Assembly (NCBI GenBank): GCA_026874595.1
Contig: CM049315.1
Span: 59,830,889-59,894,888, forward strand
Length of the DNA: 64,000 nucleotides
Source: Sipunculus nudus
Taxonomy: Eukaryota > Annelida > Sipuncula > Golfingiida > Sipunculidae
Reading direction: 5' to 3'
Position numbers and translations under genes: made by a program. Below the pieces are notes generated by a model that was not told the DNA's origin, made no database searches, and worked only from the letters and a program-made list of their open reading frames with translations. Within the stretch, counting starts at the first letter, position 1. The number at the start of each line of letters is the position of its first letter. Below, in pieces: positions 22,640-35,400 of this stretch.

Positions 22640-25600
22640 CAGGGTTTGGGTAATTGTAATGTCATTGTAATTACATGTAATTAGATACAACTTATCAAGT
22701 AAATGGATGTAATCATAATTTGACAATTCTTGTATGAGTAATTGTAATGCAAAGTAATGATTACACAAATAACTAGATGAAATTTCAGTTGCTTTCCAGT
22801 TACTTTAAAAAGTCATGAGAGGGCCTTGTACCTGAAGCCTTAGTTCTGTCTACTGATTAGCAAAATACTCTTTAGTTGGGTTAACCATGATTTTAGAATA
22901 AACAGTTCACATGTATAACATATTAGCATAATACTAAGCATGACCTACAGTGGCCTTGTAGTTTTCAAATGCTTCTACTGTAATGTGGATAAAGTAATAT
23001 GCTTCCAAAAGCACACATATTTCCAAAGCTACACCTCAACAAGCATCAGCTTTCCACATTTCACACTTCCACTGAAAGTGATTATTTGGCTGGAGCATAC
23101 TCATACTGATCTGATTACATCCTTGCATATCTGCTAATTAACTGAAACTCTTAGATTAACAGGAATAAAAGAGGCTGATGATCTGGGGGAGGGTTATTAC
23201 CTCCAGTACATGAGTTAAAAGGTTTGGATATCAAGATAGCAGGGCTTTTTAAGTTGGTCCACTGTTGCATCTTAAAAGTCTTCAATACATGTTTCTTGTG
23301 TCCCTTGACATGCCCTTTGGTCTCTGCACAAAGGGAAAGTAAGCTACTGGTAATTGTATACATATGTATCACACATAAAGCAGTCAACCATGGTTGAATG
23401 CACTCTGCAGTTTCATAAACTTTTCCTGCAATTAACAGCATTGTATCCAATTGTAATGTATTATATATTTAACATGAAATATCAAATGTCTACATCAATG
23501 AGTGTCACAAAAAGTCATATTTGAAAACTCCAGTATTTACAAAATAATTTTGATGTGTATTGATAGCAGTGTTTGGCTGATGATCTATTATAATTAATGA
23601 TCAGTCAGGTTGTTGTTAATGATCAAATGATCGATCATGCAGGACCTAAATCAATTGCAAATTTTTGCCTGTGACTTGAGCTTTTTAATAAGGAAATGTG
23701 TGATTTTATATACATTATGCAAGCAAACTAGAGAAAAGTCTGCTTTTAATAAAAAAAACTTGATCCCTAAGTTACTATGTAGGCATATAGGCTATAGAAT
23801 TATGACAATATTTGTTAAAAGAATATTAGAATAATTTTTATACTGGGCTTTTTTTCTAATAAAAATAATTATTAATATCTCTAAAAGTGATATTGGTAGA
23901 CATACAGATAATTTTAAATATGCTTTACTTGCATTTGCTTTCATATTCTGTACTTCTTACCAAAACAGTTTTAAAACAAATAATTCAAAATGTGATACCA
24001 CAAACAATATAACTTTACAAGAAATACTTTTACATGTGTGATGGAAATAAGTTTTGCTTTTCCATTAGAAAAAAAGTATACATAGTACAGGCCTCCCACA
24101 CTTGCATAAAATCATAAAATTCATAAAATTTCCCAAATTGGCATGAAATAGCATAAAATAAGAAACAAAAGCATAAAATCATAAAATTTTGTTGTAATTA
24201 CCCAAAAATATTTTTTTTAACTTCAAAGTCTATGGCTATTTTGCATAGTGCTCAAACTACCTTATAAATACCATTCATATTTGCATTGCATTTTACACAA
24301 GTGGTGTGTGGGCTAGAGTAAAAATAGTTGTTTCTTGTAAAGCATGAAAATATCATATGCAATATCCTTAACAGCTGTTGAGATATTCATTAACTGAACT
24401 GCTGTATATGAAGTATATGTCAGAGTGTAGAGGGGAAGTTGAGTTTGGAACCCAATCTAATCTAAACAGTTGAGATGGGAATAGTCACTGTTATTCCAGT
24501 CTCAACTAGCTGACATTGGAATATTCCAATGTACACTGGTTAAGATTGGGATTGCTAGAAGTGTACCAGTTTACTTTAGGATATCCTGAAATACACTAGT
24601 TCACTTTAGAATATCTAGAAAGTCTACAGTTTTATTGTTTTTCACTTTATAACAGTTGCTTTAAAATTAAGTTCAATTCAGTTCATTTATTTGCCACAAG
24701 AATATATACATTATTCATGAAATTGTTCCTTTATATATAGTTATTCCTGTCAAAAAGAGGACTGACTCCTAGATTATATGTCCTCTCAGTATTAACATTA
24801 AATGTAGTAGGTTATATGGTGCACTGTGCAATAAGAATACTAAAATTTCAGAGAAAACAAACTATAAATAAAAATTTGATTATGAAAATGGAGTAAAATA
24901 TGATAAATATGATTCTTAAATTGAGGAAAAATATGCCCTCAGACAGCATTTAAATGATGATATTGTACAACAAGGTTCAATATCTTAATAATATTGTTCC
25001 AAACTCGAGCCCCTTTGAATTGTAAAGTTTTACTGGTGGCTGCAGTTTTACATACAAGCACATGGAAAAAAATGCATTCTTCTTGTCCTGTTATTATGTA
25101 CAACTCAGTATTTGCAGAATAATTCAGATACATTTAAAGGTAACATTTCATAATTAATCTTATACATAAATAAACCAACACTATAATTGTAGATATATTC
25201 TTGATAAGCTATTGAAAAAAATATTTTGTTAAAATAATACATAAATATGTAAAATCAGGACATTGTGGCAGTGATATAAACATGTGTTAATCCTTTATAC
25301 TGTTATCTAGTCTAGTGTGAAATTAAACTGAAGCTAGATTTAATTGTAAATTGTTTTTTTTATGAGCTGGGTTCTCCATTCTCCAGCTGATGTTCTTAAA
25401 TTAAGGTTTACATCAGATGAAGGCTCCACAGAAAAAAAATGAATGAAGTTCATGTCATATGTTACTATATTAAAACAATTCATCCCTAGGAATGGACTCT
25501 GTAGCTGTAGCTGGAAGTTGTTTCAATGAATGCCATATTTTAGTAAAACAAAAACAAATTTGTTTTAATATGGTTACAGCTTTATAACAGTACTGAATGT

Positions 25601-27155
25601 TGTTTCACAAAGTGCTGAATTTAGGAGGAAAGTCAATTTTTTTCATTATATGCTTGGAAGCTTTTATAAATTTAGAATTATCATTAAACATGTAAAGCTG
25701 AAAGATTTACTCTATAAAACATTTTTTTCTACAGTTGATGTGCTTATCAGTGTTAAATAGATCCTTGAGTGTTTAAATTATTTATTGTAAATGCTGCATA
25801 CTGCATAGTTTAAATTGTGATTACAATTTAGTTATGGAATTGCTACACATGGATTCCTGGTCTGTTTCATTCCCTCATATTTGTATATATTAATTTTAAT
25901 ATCTATGCTTTTATTCAGCTGGTCAGTGTTTTAAAGTGGGCCCTGTTTTGTCACCCCAGCTCTAAATTAACAGATAATCAAATATTCTTGTGTACACTTA
26001 ATAGAAATTGAATTTTAAAATAAATCTTAACAACAAGGGTAAGATATTCTACTGTAGATTAGTGTATTTCAGGTTATTCCAAAAAGACTGTTTCACCTAG
26101 TTACATCTAAGCAATAATAATCAAAAATTCTAAACAAAACTAGTGTATTTCAGGATATCCCAAAGTAAACTGGTTCACATGTGGATATCTCAATGTGAAC
26201 CATTGTTCTTTGGAATATTCCAATGTCAACTAGTTGAGATCGGAATAACAGTGACTATTCCCATCTCACCTGTTTAGATGGGAAATCCCATCTCAGCTGA
26301 AAGATAGCCATTTGCAATGGAATTCCCTTCTCAACTAGTTGAGTTCTGAACTGAACTGCCAAAGAACTGGATTCCGATCTGCACTGTGACATTTTTAAAG
26401 TCATTGCATCATGCAACAGCAGCATGGTTTATATATAGGCTGCAAATGATTAATATACCCATTAAGAGATTTCTTTCTAAATCAATCCTAGAATTTAAAG
26501 TGTTAGAATGTAAAAATATAAAAAAAAATTTTTTTTAATGTAGCAGTAGAATTTTCTATTTTTCTGTATCTTTGTTTTAAAATAGTGCTGGAAATATAGA
26601 AAATAAGGCAAGTTTGAGGAAAAGGAAGAAACTTCTTATGCTGTTGTCAAAGGAAGAATCATAATTAACATTACTAGCTAACTCTTTGTGGTTCTTCCTT
26701 GCTCATTTGTTTGGGGACTCCTACATGTGTGTCCCAGTAGTAGAAGTTACAAACTATAGAATCAGGCCTCTGCTTTTTCAACTGTATTACCTATGTTATA
26801 ATCATGTGGAAATACTATGAAATATATAGGGACCTTGTCTGACCAGCATAAACTAACATATGAAAGGCGCCTATAAAGAGCATAAAAAAGGCATAAAATT
26901 TTATGAAAAATGTCTCAAAAGTGAGTGGGAGGCCTGATAGTAACATAGAACAATCATATATGATACATGGTAAAGAAATAATTGGCAGTTTTTCTGTAGA
27001 TTTTGTATAAAGCTAATTGAAAAATAATCAATTAATCTTCAAAAGTAGATATAAATTATATCTACTTTTATGAAAATTAAGTAAATTGCAATTGAGATTT
27101 CTTAAAGTAATGTAATTGTAATGATTACTTTTCAATGTAATTGGCCCCAACCCTG
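22640..27155. mobile_element. hAT-like element (outer), non-autonomous
   Basis: The left end reads CAGGGTTTGGGTAATTGTAAT and the right end, in reverse complement, CAGGGTTGGGGCCAATTACAT, with further shared ATTACAATTAC words. CAGGG termini are typical of hAT elements. No transposase frame is present and no clear 8-bp target duplication was found, so the outer limits are tentative. It contains a second element at 24088-26936. Confidence 0.5.
24088..26936. mobile_element. hAT-like element (inner) with subterminal inverted repeats
   Basis: The ends are CAGGCCTCCCAC on the left and GTGGGAGGCCTG on the right (reading GAGTGGGAGGCCTG). ATAGTA lies directly outside both ends, a candidate target duplication, although hAT elements normally make 8 bp. 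About 180 bp of inverted repeat (24460-24640 against 26120-26290) lies inside, including GGAATATTCCAATGT. No transposase is seen. Confidence 0.65.
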
Positions 27156-27769
27156 AAAAAAAATTGCGCAACCCAGAGGTGAGACCTTGCACAAGTGCAA
27201 GCCGAAACAACCCACAAACAAAGAGAAGAAACATTAAAGAAGAAACACTAGTTTGAAGCTTGTAAATCTTGATTCACCGGGTGGTATGCACACTTTATTA
27301 ATGTTTTGAATCATTGATCGTACCTGATGCAAACTTAGTATTCAAAATCATGTACAGGGGTAAGCAAATGATTTTAGAAGGGAACTTTTTAAGGAAAATT
27401 TTTAACATGTGCCTAGTAGGTGAAAAGGTCCCATTAAAGACTTCTTGATTTTGATTTACCACATGTTCTAGATTATATAATAAAGCCTTTAAACTTAAAT
27501 GAAGTGTCCAGGCATCCAGCAGTGTTAGCTGCACATGGTCTAAAATATGAAAATTCTAGGCTAGGTCGGCTGCGGACTATCAGAATCTGTGCTGCACAGT
27601 CAACATGTTTAATATTATACGCATTTGTGCAGTTTAGTTATTTACGCACAATTTTAATATTGTGTCTGACATGTACAGTACTGATATTACAGACCTTCCT
27701 TTCCTTTGCACATGCCAGAGGTCAGGTCAGTATTACTTGATTTGTAAAAGTAACGCACTGTAAGTGTAA
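27156..27769. other. intergenic stretch with nothing assigned
   Basis: AT-rich sequence between the hAT-like nest and the repeat at 27770. No exon signal with matching splice sites was found. Confidence 0.4.
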
Positions 27770-28038
27770 GATCTAAAGGTACCTTATCCGAACAGCAAGA
27801 AATGCATTTACTTGCTTAACAGATGGTAACTGTTGAAGTTAGAGACTTTTTTCAAGCATATACCTTATTTAAGTGAGGTTGTATTGAATACAATTCAATT
27901 GTATACCAGAATCATAAATGTAAAATTAATACCTTAAATTTTGGCCAACTTTGACCATGGCACATTTCCCCCCTGTAAGCACTGTTTATTTAATTTTCAC
28001 AGCATTTACACTTAAGATTTTATCTTTATAATCTGAAA
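27770..28038 (+). repeat. internal fragment of the F family, split by the Helitron-like insertion
   Basis: This matches 40150-40400 and, in reverse complement, 61140-61270 and 62280-62540 (words such as ACCTTAAATTTTGGCC and TTTTCACAGCAT). It stops at TCTGAAA at 28038. The other copies continue past this word, and the continuation reappears at 30149 after the inserted element. Confidence 0.7.
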
Positions 28039-30148
28039 CTAGCAATTACCCGTGCTACGCACGGTTTGGGGCAAGCAATTAGTTCTGATGTCAAATAGCT
28101 TATCATAGATGAAAGTCTTGGTTGTACAATGTTACCGTCATAAGATCTCTTTGAATCTGAAATTTGGTATAAGTATTCTGTTTTTGAGTTGGCCTTGTGT
28201 CGGAGTCTGGATGACTTGGACAAATATGTTCCTGTAGAATGGTGGAATATCTTCTGACAAACCCGGAGCATATGTATGATGAAATCCATGACAATCCGTA
28301 ATGTCCAGAGGAGATACGGAAGACCACACAAATCGCGTTCCACTATTAATATATAGATTCATTATATGCATGATGTTATGCATAAAACTAAATGAAGCCA
28401 AGCGATTGGCCGGAGAATTTTCGAAGAAGTGATAAATAAAGTCATTTTATATGAAAATATATTATGCTGAACATCGCCATTTAAAGTTGCCCTCCGACCC
28501 CGTCAATCCGCCAGTAAAGGAACCTGTTTTCTTGCATGAGACGTGTTCTCGATAATTGCATTCCCGTTATCAGGCACAAAAACTGAGCACTCACATGGTC
28601 GGGCAATTCCGCTGCGCAACAGTTCGTGGTAGCATTATATTATATGGTACATATAAAGGCTGTATATATTTTTTAAATATCACGCACTCCCAAGGATCCT
28701 TCCTGTTTGAAAGCTAAGCCAATGTTTTCCAGTGAGACAATCACTGCATTCAGGCAGTGTGTAAAACTCGGACCCCACGGACTCCGGATCCCGGACCCCA
28801 AGAAAAAATTTGTAATTCTTAAACTTTCATGGTAATTTATCCAGATATTTTAGCATAAACGTATTAAAGACATATTTAATATTATGTTTGGTTAAAAATT
28901 AGTAGAAATAGTCTGATTTGCAAAAAAAATTGATAATTAACAGTTACGGACCCTGGCGTACGGACCTCACGGACTACACGGACCCCGTTCACTTGTTGTA
29001 TGACCATTTCTTTAGTACATATTTTCACATCACGTTTAACCATAACACCCATGTGATTTATTATTGTGTTATTATTTGTATTTTTACATTTTTATGTCTC
29101 AGTTTTTATTCATAATTTTATATATGCTTTTTATTACATTTGTGTAGCGTTATAAAAAGTACAACAATTAAACACATTTACAAAATCATTATTTTGGAAC
29201 CTATAGTTGCTTGAAATGCAAGTAATCAACATTTCCTTCGGTTTTTATATTATTTCCAACTTTAAATTGCATGGTTGGTATGAATGGAACACGAAACCTG
29301 TTGTTATGTGGAAGAGCTCGGAATTATCAGTCTCGGGTCCGCAACAACTGTTAGTGCACATCAAATAAATTTGATAAAAACAAAAAATTATATTTAGTGT
29401 GTGACATGAGAGCTATTTTATTCCTCTTTCAGTCATAAATAAAAAAATATGAGCGGTGGTTACTGTCCGTCAAAATGGAACAGTCAGCAAAGTCAAGTTA
29501 AATGAGGTCCATCTTCATCGAATTGTTTTTGTAAACTTAAATCTTTCAATGAATCGGTCATTTTCAAAGCTGCAACATTAAGGGACTTTGCTCTGTTTTT
29601 TTCATCAGCAATAGTGGTTTTATCGGTTTAAATGATGAAAAATGAGGAAATTGGTTTTCGGGGTCCGGGGACCGTGGGGTCCGGGTTTTACACACTGCCC
29701 TGCAATCACTACCGTTCGGAAAATTTTCATTCTTTAAAAGATCCCCCTTTTAAGCATTCTCCTCTTGTGCACAATAGACCTTTTTGCTGCGCAGAGGTTG
29801 CCTTTTGAGAAGGGATCACCAATGCGGATTATTTCGAGCGGGTCACCTCGAAATATAAGAAAATCCCAGATAGGGCCCCCGGAGTAAAACTCTGTCCCGC
29901 CATCACAAACCCTATGGCCATTGTGTTACCGGGCCCAAAGAAACAAAGAAAAGAGGTGCCCACAGGGGAGCAAATATTAAAATTATTAATTATGCAGGTA
30001 ATACGCAAATATTGCAAATAAAAGGGGGCGGAATCTCTTCGGACAAACCCAGAGCATATGTATGTCGAAAATCACGGCAATCCGTACGGCTGTATCAGAG
30101 AAGATACGGAAAATCACTAAAAAATCGCCTTACGCTATTAATATATAG
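28039..30148 (-). mobile_element. Helitron-like composite element with two 5' ends
   Basis: On the minus strand the 5' end is A|TCTATATATTAATAG at 30148. The 3' end is the hairpin CCGTGCGTAGCACGG (28064-28050), seven bases, CTAG at 28042-28039, then T. This is the textbook Helitron arrangement: 5' TC, 3' hairpin plus CTRR, insertion between A and T without target duplication. A second TC 5' end with the same following sequence lies at 28357, so 28039-28357 alone (319 bp) could be a complete element and the rest a second, joined one. A hAT-like element is inserted at 28746-29702. No Rep/helicase is encoded. Confidence 0.8.
28746..29702. mobile_element. hAT-like element inside the Helitron-like composite
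   Basis: Inverted ends of about 45 bp share GGCAGTGTGTAAAAC and GGACCCCACGG. The 8-bp word CAATCACT occurs at 28738-28745 and 29703-29710, as expected of a hAT target duplication, although five bases (GCATT) separate the left copy from the CAGG terminus. The GGACCCC words give it a GC-rich rim. No transposase frame is present. Confidence 0.75.
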
Positions 30149-30211
30149 ATTAGAAAGCAAAATCAAAAACTAGCTTTTATTCAAGTTTTAGAACACCTTG
30201 TCATACATTAA

Positions 30212-30466
30212 TGGGGCCTGGATAGCTGAGTGGTAAAATGCTCAGTCTTTTCCGCTGGCGACCTGGGTTCGATCCCCGGTGTGACTATGAGAGTGGGTTT
30301 TATTGGCCTGCCAAGGTCGGTGGTTTTCTCCGGGTCCTCCGGTTTCCTCCACCCTTACCGACTACCTAGCACGAACATCCAAGCAATGGAGAGTGCCTTG
30401 TATTAGTTATTATAACTAGTTGTACAATCCATGTAAAATGAATAAAGTTTATAATACATAAATGTA
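30212..30466 (+). mobile_element. tRNA-derived SINE
   Basis: The 5' part has an RNA polymerase III A box (TAGCTGAGTGGT, 30222-30233) and B box (GGTTCGATCCCC, from about 30265). It is followed by a conserved-looking core with TTTTCTCCGGGTCCTCCGG and TTTCCTCC, and an AT-rich tail with AATAAAG. Such a core is seen in several metazoan SINE families; the exact family cannot be named here. Imperfect flanks (ATACATTAATG, ATACATAAATG) may be target duplications. Confidence 0.8.
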
Positions 30467-32375
30467 TTGTATACATCAGTTGCAGTCACAGGTGTAGGCC
30501 CACCTGGGGTATTATTTAATCAGGGCAGCTCCCTTGCTCATCTACTAGTGCTCAACACTAAAACAAACAACTTTTTTGTTGTCATAGTCCCCACGTCTTC
30601 AATAAGATTGTGGATGCATTTTGATCAAAACCTTTCATTCCAGGTGTTCCATTCTAAACATACAGTTCATTTGTTTTTGGTAATGAGGTCAAAGGTCAAG
30701 GACTCATGTTTAAAAAAAGTTGTGAATGCCTTATAAGCCAATCATTTCTTGCCAGTCTTTCCATCTTTCTTCAGTGTTTAAATGCTGTTTTGGGTCAGTC
30801 TCTGTTCTTGCATGTAATCAGGTCTTTTATTATATTTTTCCGAGCATCACTCAGCCCACACTAGAAGTCTATGGGCCTTTCTGACCTGTCAGTATTCATC
30901 TAGTTTTCTTTAAAAATTCAATTTAAACATTTAATGATTTAAAAATATTTGGTCATTCATGTCTTTAGAATGTCACTACCATGTGTGATGTTGGAGTTAT
31001 GAGTAAAAAATAAACAAGTCATAATATAATGGATATATAGTAATATAGCACTAATAAAAAAAAGGAGAAAATTGCCTCAAGTAGACTTGCACATCTGTGT
31101 CGCAATGCAAAGTTACTCAGACTCTGACACATTGTTGAATTATCAGAGCCCCACTTGGTTTAAACATATTTATTACCATTGAATAGTACAGGTAGCATAA
31201 GAATGCCAATGAATGTACTTTTCAGTATTCAATATTAACCAAAATATCCACTGCAATCCAAATACAATGCAAAGTTGAATAGATGCCCTATTTGTATAAT
31301 CGGGTTTTCCATCCATCTGTCTGTCTGTACATTACACCCTGTTGGCAGGCAGCAATCTATTAATTTCTGCACGTTATCTCAAGAATTGTTTGAGCAAATG
31401 CTGTGAAATATTTACTAAAGATTGGTACCATTTGAGCTTACATCTGGCTGTTAGACCTATCAGAAATCCAATATGGCCGCAAGATACTATTCTGAAAATT
31501 CCAAGCATTTTCACAAGAAACTGGATGTCCTAGGCCTCGTTGATGACATTAAAATGTCATGCTCAAACTGTAAAAATGCACAAGCATTGTTACTATATAT
31601 TCAGTGTAAGTTTGGAAATGGCCCAGTTAATGTGAAAAAAGTATCAAAGAAAGGTTAAGGACAGACAAATAAAATTATGTGCCATACTTAATATGAAGTA
31701 TTCTGTTAATATAAAGCAAGTATAAATAAATATGAGATAACAAAATATTGGATGCTATCCACCTCTCTTTTCTGTATAAATTCTAGAATTAATCTGATTT
31801 GTGGCTTACACTGTGTACATATTAATGAACTGTAGGTAATTTCTGTAATGAACGGTTCTTACAGTTTGAATATTACACCTCTATGGTGGATGTATGAGCT
31901 TGTTTAATCTACAGTCTGTTAATAAACACAAAACATGTGGCAGTGTTGACTAACTGGAAAACCTTGTAACCTGAGATGGTTGGCTTTGTATGTGCAGAAA
32001 TTGAAAAGTCATTAGTTTCAAAATTCCCTTTCAGAAAAATCTGGTTTGTCTGACTTGCTGCCAGATGTCCTTGTTGGATGTGTTTGCCACTGTCTGGATT
32101 ATTTTTGTGGGCCCCCCACATGTAATAATCATGTGGATATAAACAAAACAAACAACGTGTGTGGGTTGGGAACTGCATTTTCTTAAATATTTTTATATAA
32201 GTTACAAGGAAATGTCTTTAGTAAATGATAGTTAGATATTGGAATAGGCCCCTCTAAACTTAGTAAATAGCTACTTTTATTACTTTGTATTTTTTTAACA
32301 ATTTTTTTAACAATTCATGTCTTATCATTATTTATTGTGATTTCACTGATACTATGCTTTCATGTTATTTTTTAG
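30467..32375. other. upstream region of the CARD gene
   Basis: It holds the inverted copy (30724-30905) of the repeat at 2809-3017 and a repeat at about 31930-32165 that resembles 46150-46320 in the same orientation. No coding exon is recognised. Untranslated first exons of the CARD gene could lie here or farther left. Confidence 0.45.
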
Positions 32376-32379
32376 GGCC

Positions 32380-32415
32380 ATGATAATGTTGTCAATATGC
32401 AGTCATGCAACGTAA
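32380..32415 (+). promoter_or_regulatory. upstream ORF overlapping the CARD-gene start
   Basis: An ATG at 32380 opens an 11-codon frame ending in TAA at 32413-32415. It overlaps the main start at 32405 in another frame. A possible acceptor (TTTTTTAG at about 32367-32374) would place it in the mature message, where it could lower translation of the main frame. Confidence 0.4.
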
Positions 32416-32456
32416 TAATGGAGACATCACTCCATCCACCAGCTCCAACAACCATG
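32405..32456 (+). CDS. CARD gene, coding exon 1
   Basis: Encodes the first 17 residues (Asn/Ser/Thr-rich). Donor CATG|GTAAGA, phase 1. The exon probably begins upstream in the 5' UTR. Confidence 0.7.
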
Positions 32457-35400
32457 GTAAGATATACCACAGTCACAGGTTTGACATGAAAGTCATTTGG
32501 TGCTTTTTTTATCAGTTATATATATGTGTATGTAGAAAGTGTTGCTACATAAGCCACATAAACAGTTCACTTTGTCAGTTTTTAAGTAGTAATCATGATT
32601 TTTTTTCAACCCTGTTAAGTACTACAACATGTAAATAGCTTTTTAATTAAAACTTTGTCATATGTCTAGAATATTTTATTTGTAAAATTAAATGCAGTCT
32701 CTTAAAAAATTATTTTTAAAACCATTAAACAAGGAAACGTGTTCATATTGAATTGCCAGACTAATATGAAATATATCTTTTTAAAAAAAGTTCCATAAGA
32801 TTAAATTTAATTATGATGTATTCATTTCTATTTTTAAGATGGAGCAGTGCTGATGACTGCTGAGCACAAGAGGGTTTTACGAGAAAACCGAGATGCTCTC
32901 ATAGAAAATTTAGTACTCGATGAGTTCTTAATAAGCCGGTTGGAGAACAAGAGTGTGTTCTCGTCAGCAGACGCTAGGAAACTCAGGGAGATTGAAAATG
33001 ATGATGAGAGGGTTCAACGTTTCCTAACTCTGTTAAATAGAAGACCTGATAATACATTTAAAGAATTTGTGCTGGCTTTGCGTGACCTGGACCAGGCACA
33101 CATAGCACACACTTTAGACCCAAATAGAGGTACGTACCATTAACATGCACAACATCCAAATTTTCACAGGATTATAATACAGATAAGAATGTGACAGATG
33201 TGATAGTCATAAAATTTAAACGTGTTCATAATTAAAATAAGTTAAAATAGCAACAACAAAAAATAATTGCAGAGGCCTCTAATTTAAGGTAATTAAAAAA
33301 ATGTCAAGAGACCAATCTGTAATATGTTTATTGTATGCTGACAATACAACCACAAAGAATTTATCCTTAAATGTGTAGTATTTATATCCCCTCTTGATAT
33401 GTTTCCTGTCAAAGGTGATAAGATTAGGAGAAAAGGCGTGTGTATGATTTGCCTCATAAATTTGCATAAATTAAATGTTAGTAATTAAAAAATTGAGGAA
33501 ACACATTTTAGTTCTTACCTGCTCTGATTAGAGTAAGTTTATAATTATCCTCAGTATTTTGTCAGGAAAATGCTGACAATGTTTAATTCTCTTGTCAAAT
33601 GTGGAAGATTTCATAGAATGACATGAAAGTCAGAATTTGAATGTTTATAAATTGTGTTGGATGTTGACTGTGGGATTCTTTTGTCTGCCAGAGGTAACCT
33701 CTACCCCAGCTAGTCGTGGCCTTGGTTCCCCATCAACACCAAGAAGGTCCACACATGCCAGCAGTAATGCTACACCAGGTGGCAGCAGTGATGCAGCTGG
33801 AGGCTCAGGAGCAAGACAGGGCGGTGGACTCCCAAGGAGCAACCTGGCTGGTGGTCAGTCACCCCCAGATGACAGCCCTCAAGAAGACCAAAGCACCCCC
33901 AAGAGAAGAATTCCACGTAAGTCTGTACAAAAGTCTTGTTTCTTGCTACAGTGAACCTTCTTGGAGACCACAGTGAGATTTTTCAGCAAACCCTCACAAC
34001 ACAGCAGTCATGGTGAGCAGTGAGGATGCAATCAGAGATGATGGAAACCATGTGAATAAACATTTTATGACAGACAATTTTGGTAATTTTACCCCCACTT
34101 TGGTTTCAGCATGGTACTGCTACCATCCAACAGAAAAAACTTTTGAACAAGATAACTAATAAATATTGCTTTGAGCTTTATGAAACTATACATGTGGATA
34201 GATATGGGTGAGAGCTAATTTAAAATGTTGTCTTTTCTACAAGAGTGACCTTGATCACCAATAGCTCCTTTTTTTGGTGAAAAGCACACAAAATCTTAAA
34301 CATCTCAAGAAAGGTTGCATTGATTGGTAAAAAAAATCAAGTACACTGAAGATCTTGGATAGCTTTGTCTTGTACGGAAGATGGTCCTCGATCTTCATCC
34401 ACCATTACACTGGTTCAGGCACAGAGCCAAGAATTAGAGCAACAAGAGTGGGTGTCTCAATGCAATCAGGCCAACGAGAGTGGGTGTGTCATGTTTAAAA
34501 TTTAGCTGGATGCACAATGCAATACCATGCTGTCATTGGTCTGATAACAATGCTTGGCTCTGTGCCAATCCTGATTTTATATCCAGAGAACCTTGTCATA
34601 CAAAGCATTTATAGCCAGGGAGATCCACTACTACTGCTGTATAAAACCGTGGCACAATGAGTGTATACATATGCCATTTTGTAAGTATTTGTATTTCTGT
34701 AACTAGTCAGTAGTTGGTTGTGAAACTTGCACCGGTACACGAGTGTTCATACACACTGCTCTTCGCAATTTGGTTTCTTCAATTAATTTAAATAGAAATG
34801 GTACCGTCGACAGATCAGCAGCGCTCTCATTGGTCAGATATACAAAACAATCCCACAATGGTGCTCTGAACCCGCTCAGGCCATGCTGACTTGCATGGAG
34901 GAGAAGACCCTCAAACACAGTCGGCTCAGCCTGATTACACAGCCAATTTTATGCAGCCAGGAACCATAACGCGTGTTAGTTTTGTGTCAGACGAAACCAT
35001 TTGGTTTAATTTTATGTGCATGCAAGAGACAAGTTTGTGCCATGCTGCCAGTAGGTTAGAAATGGATAGTTTATACAGCAGGTCACTTGGGGTCCTCTGT
35101 CAGTCGTTTCATACCTTGCATATTTATATTACTATGTTTAGCTTAAGGCTATATAGGGGTCATTTAGACATGTTTTAATAGTGAGTTCAAGGGCCTGTGG
35201 CCATATACAGTCTCAGCAATGGGATGTTTCTTCATCATGTGATGAAAAACGATGTGAGATATTATCACTTAATGTAATTATGAATGTCAAACACTATCAA
35301 ATGCTGAAAACACCAGGTAAACCAGCGTAAACAATGACAGAAATATAGCCATTTGTTTGAATGGTCCCATATTCTCATTGGATGGCAAGATATGACAAAT

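Noticed and set aside
30212-30290. tRNA gene
   Set aside because: A and B boxes are present, but no matching acceptor stem or convincing anticodon arm is seen, and a SINE core and tail follow.
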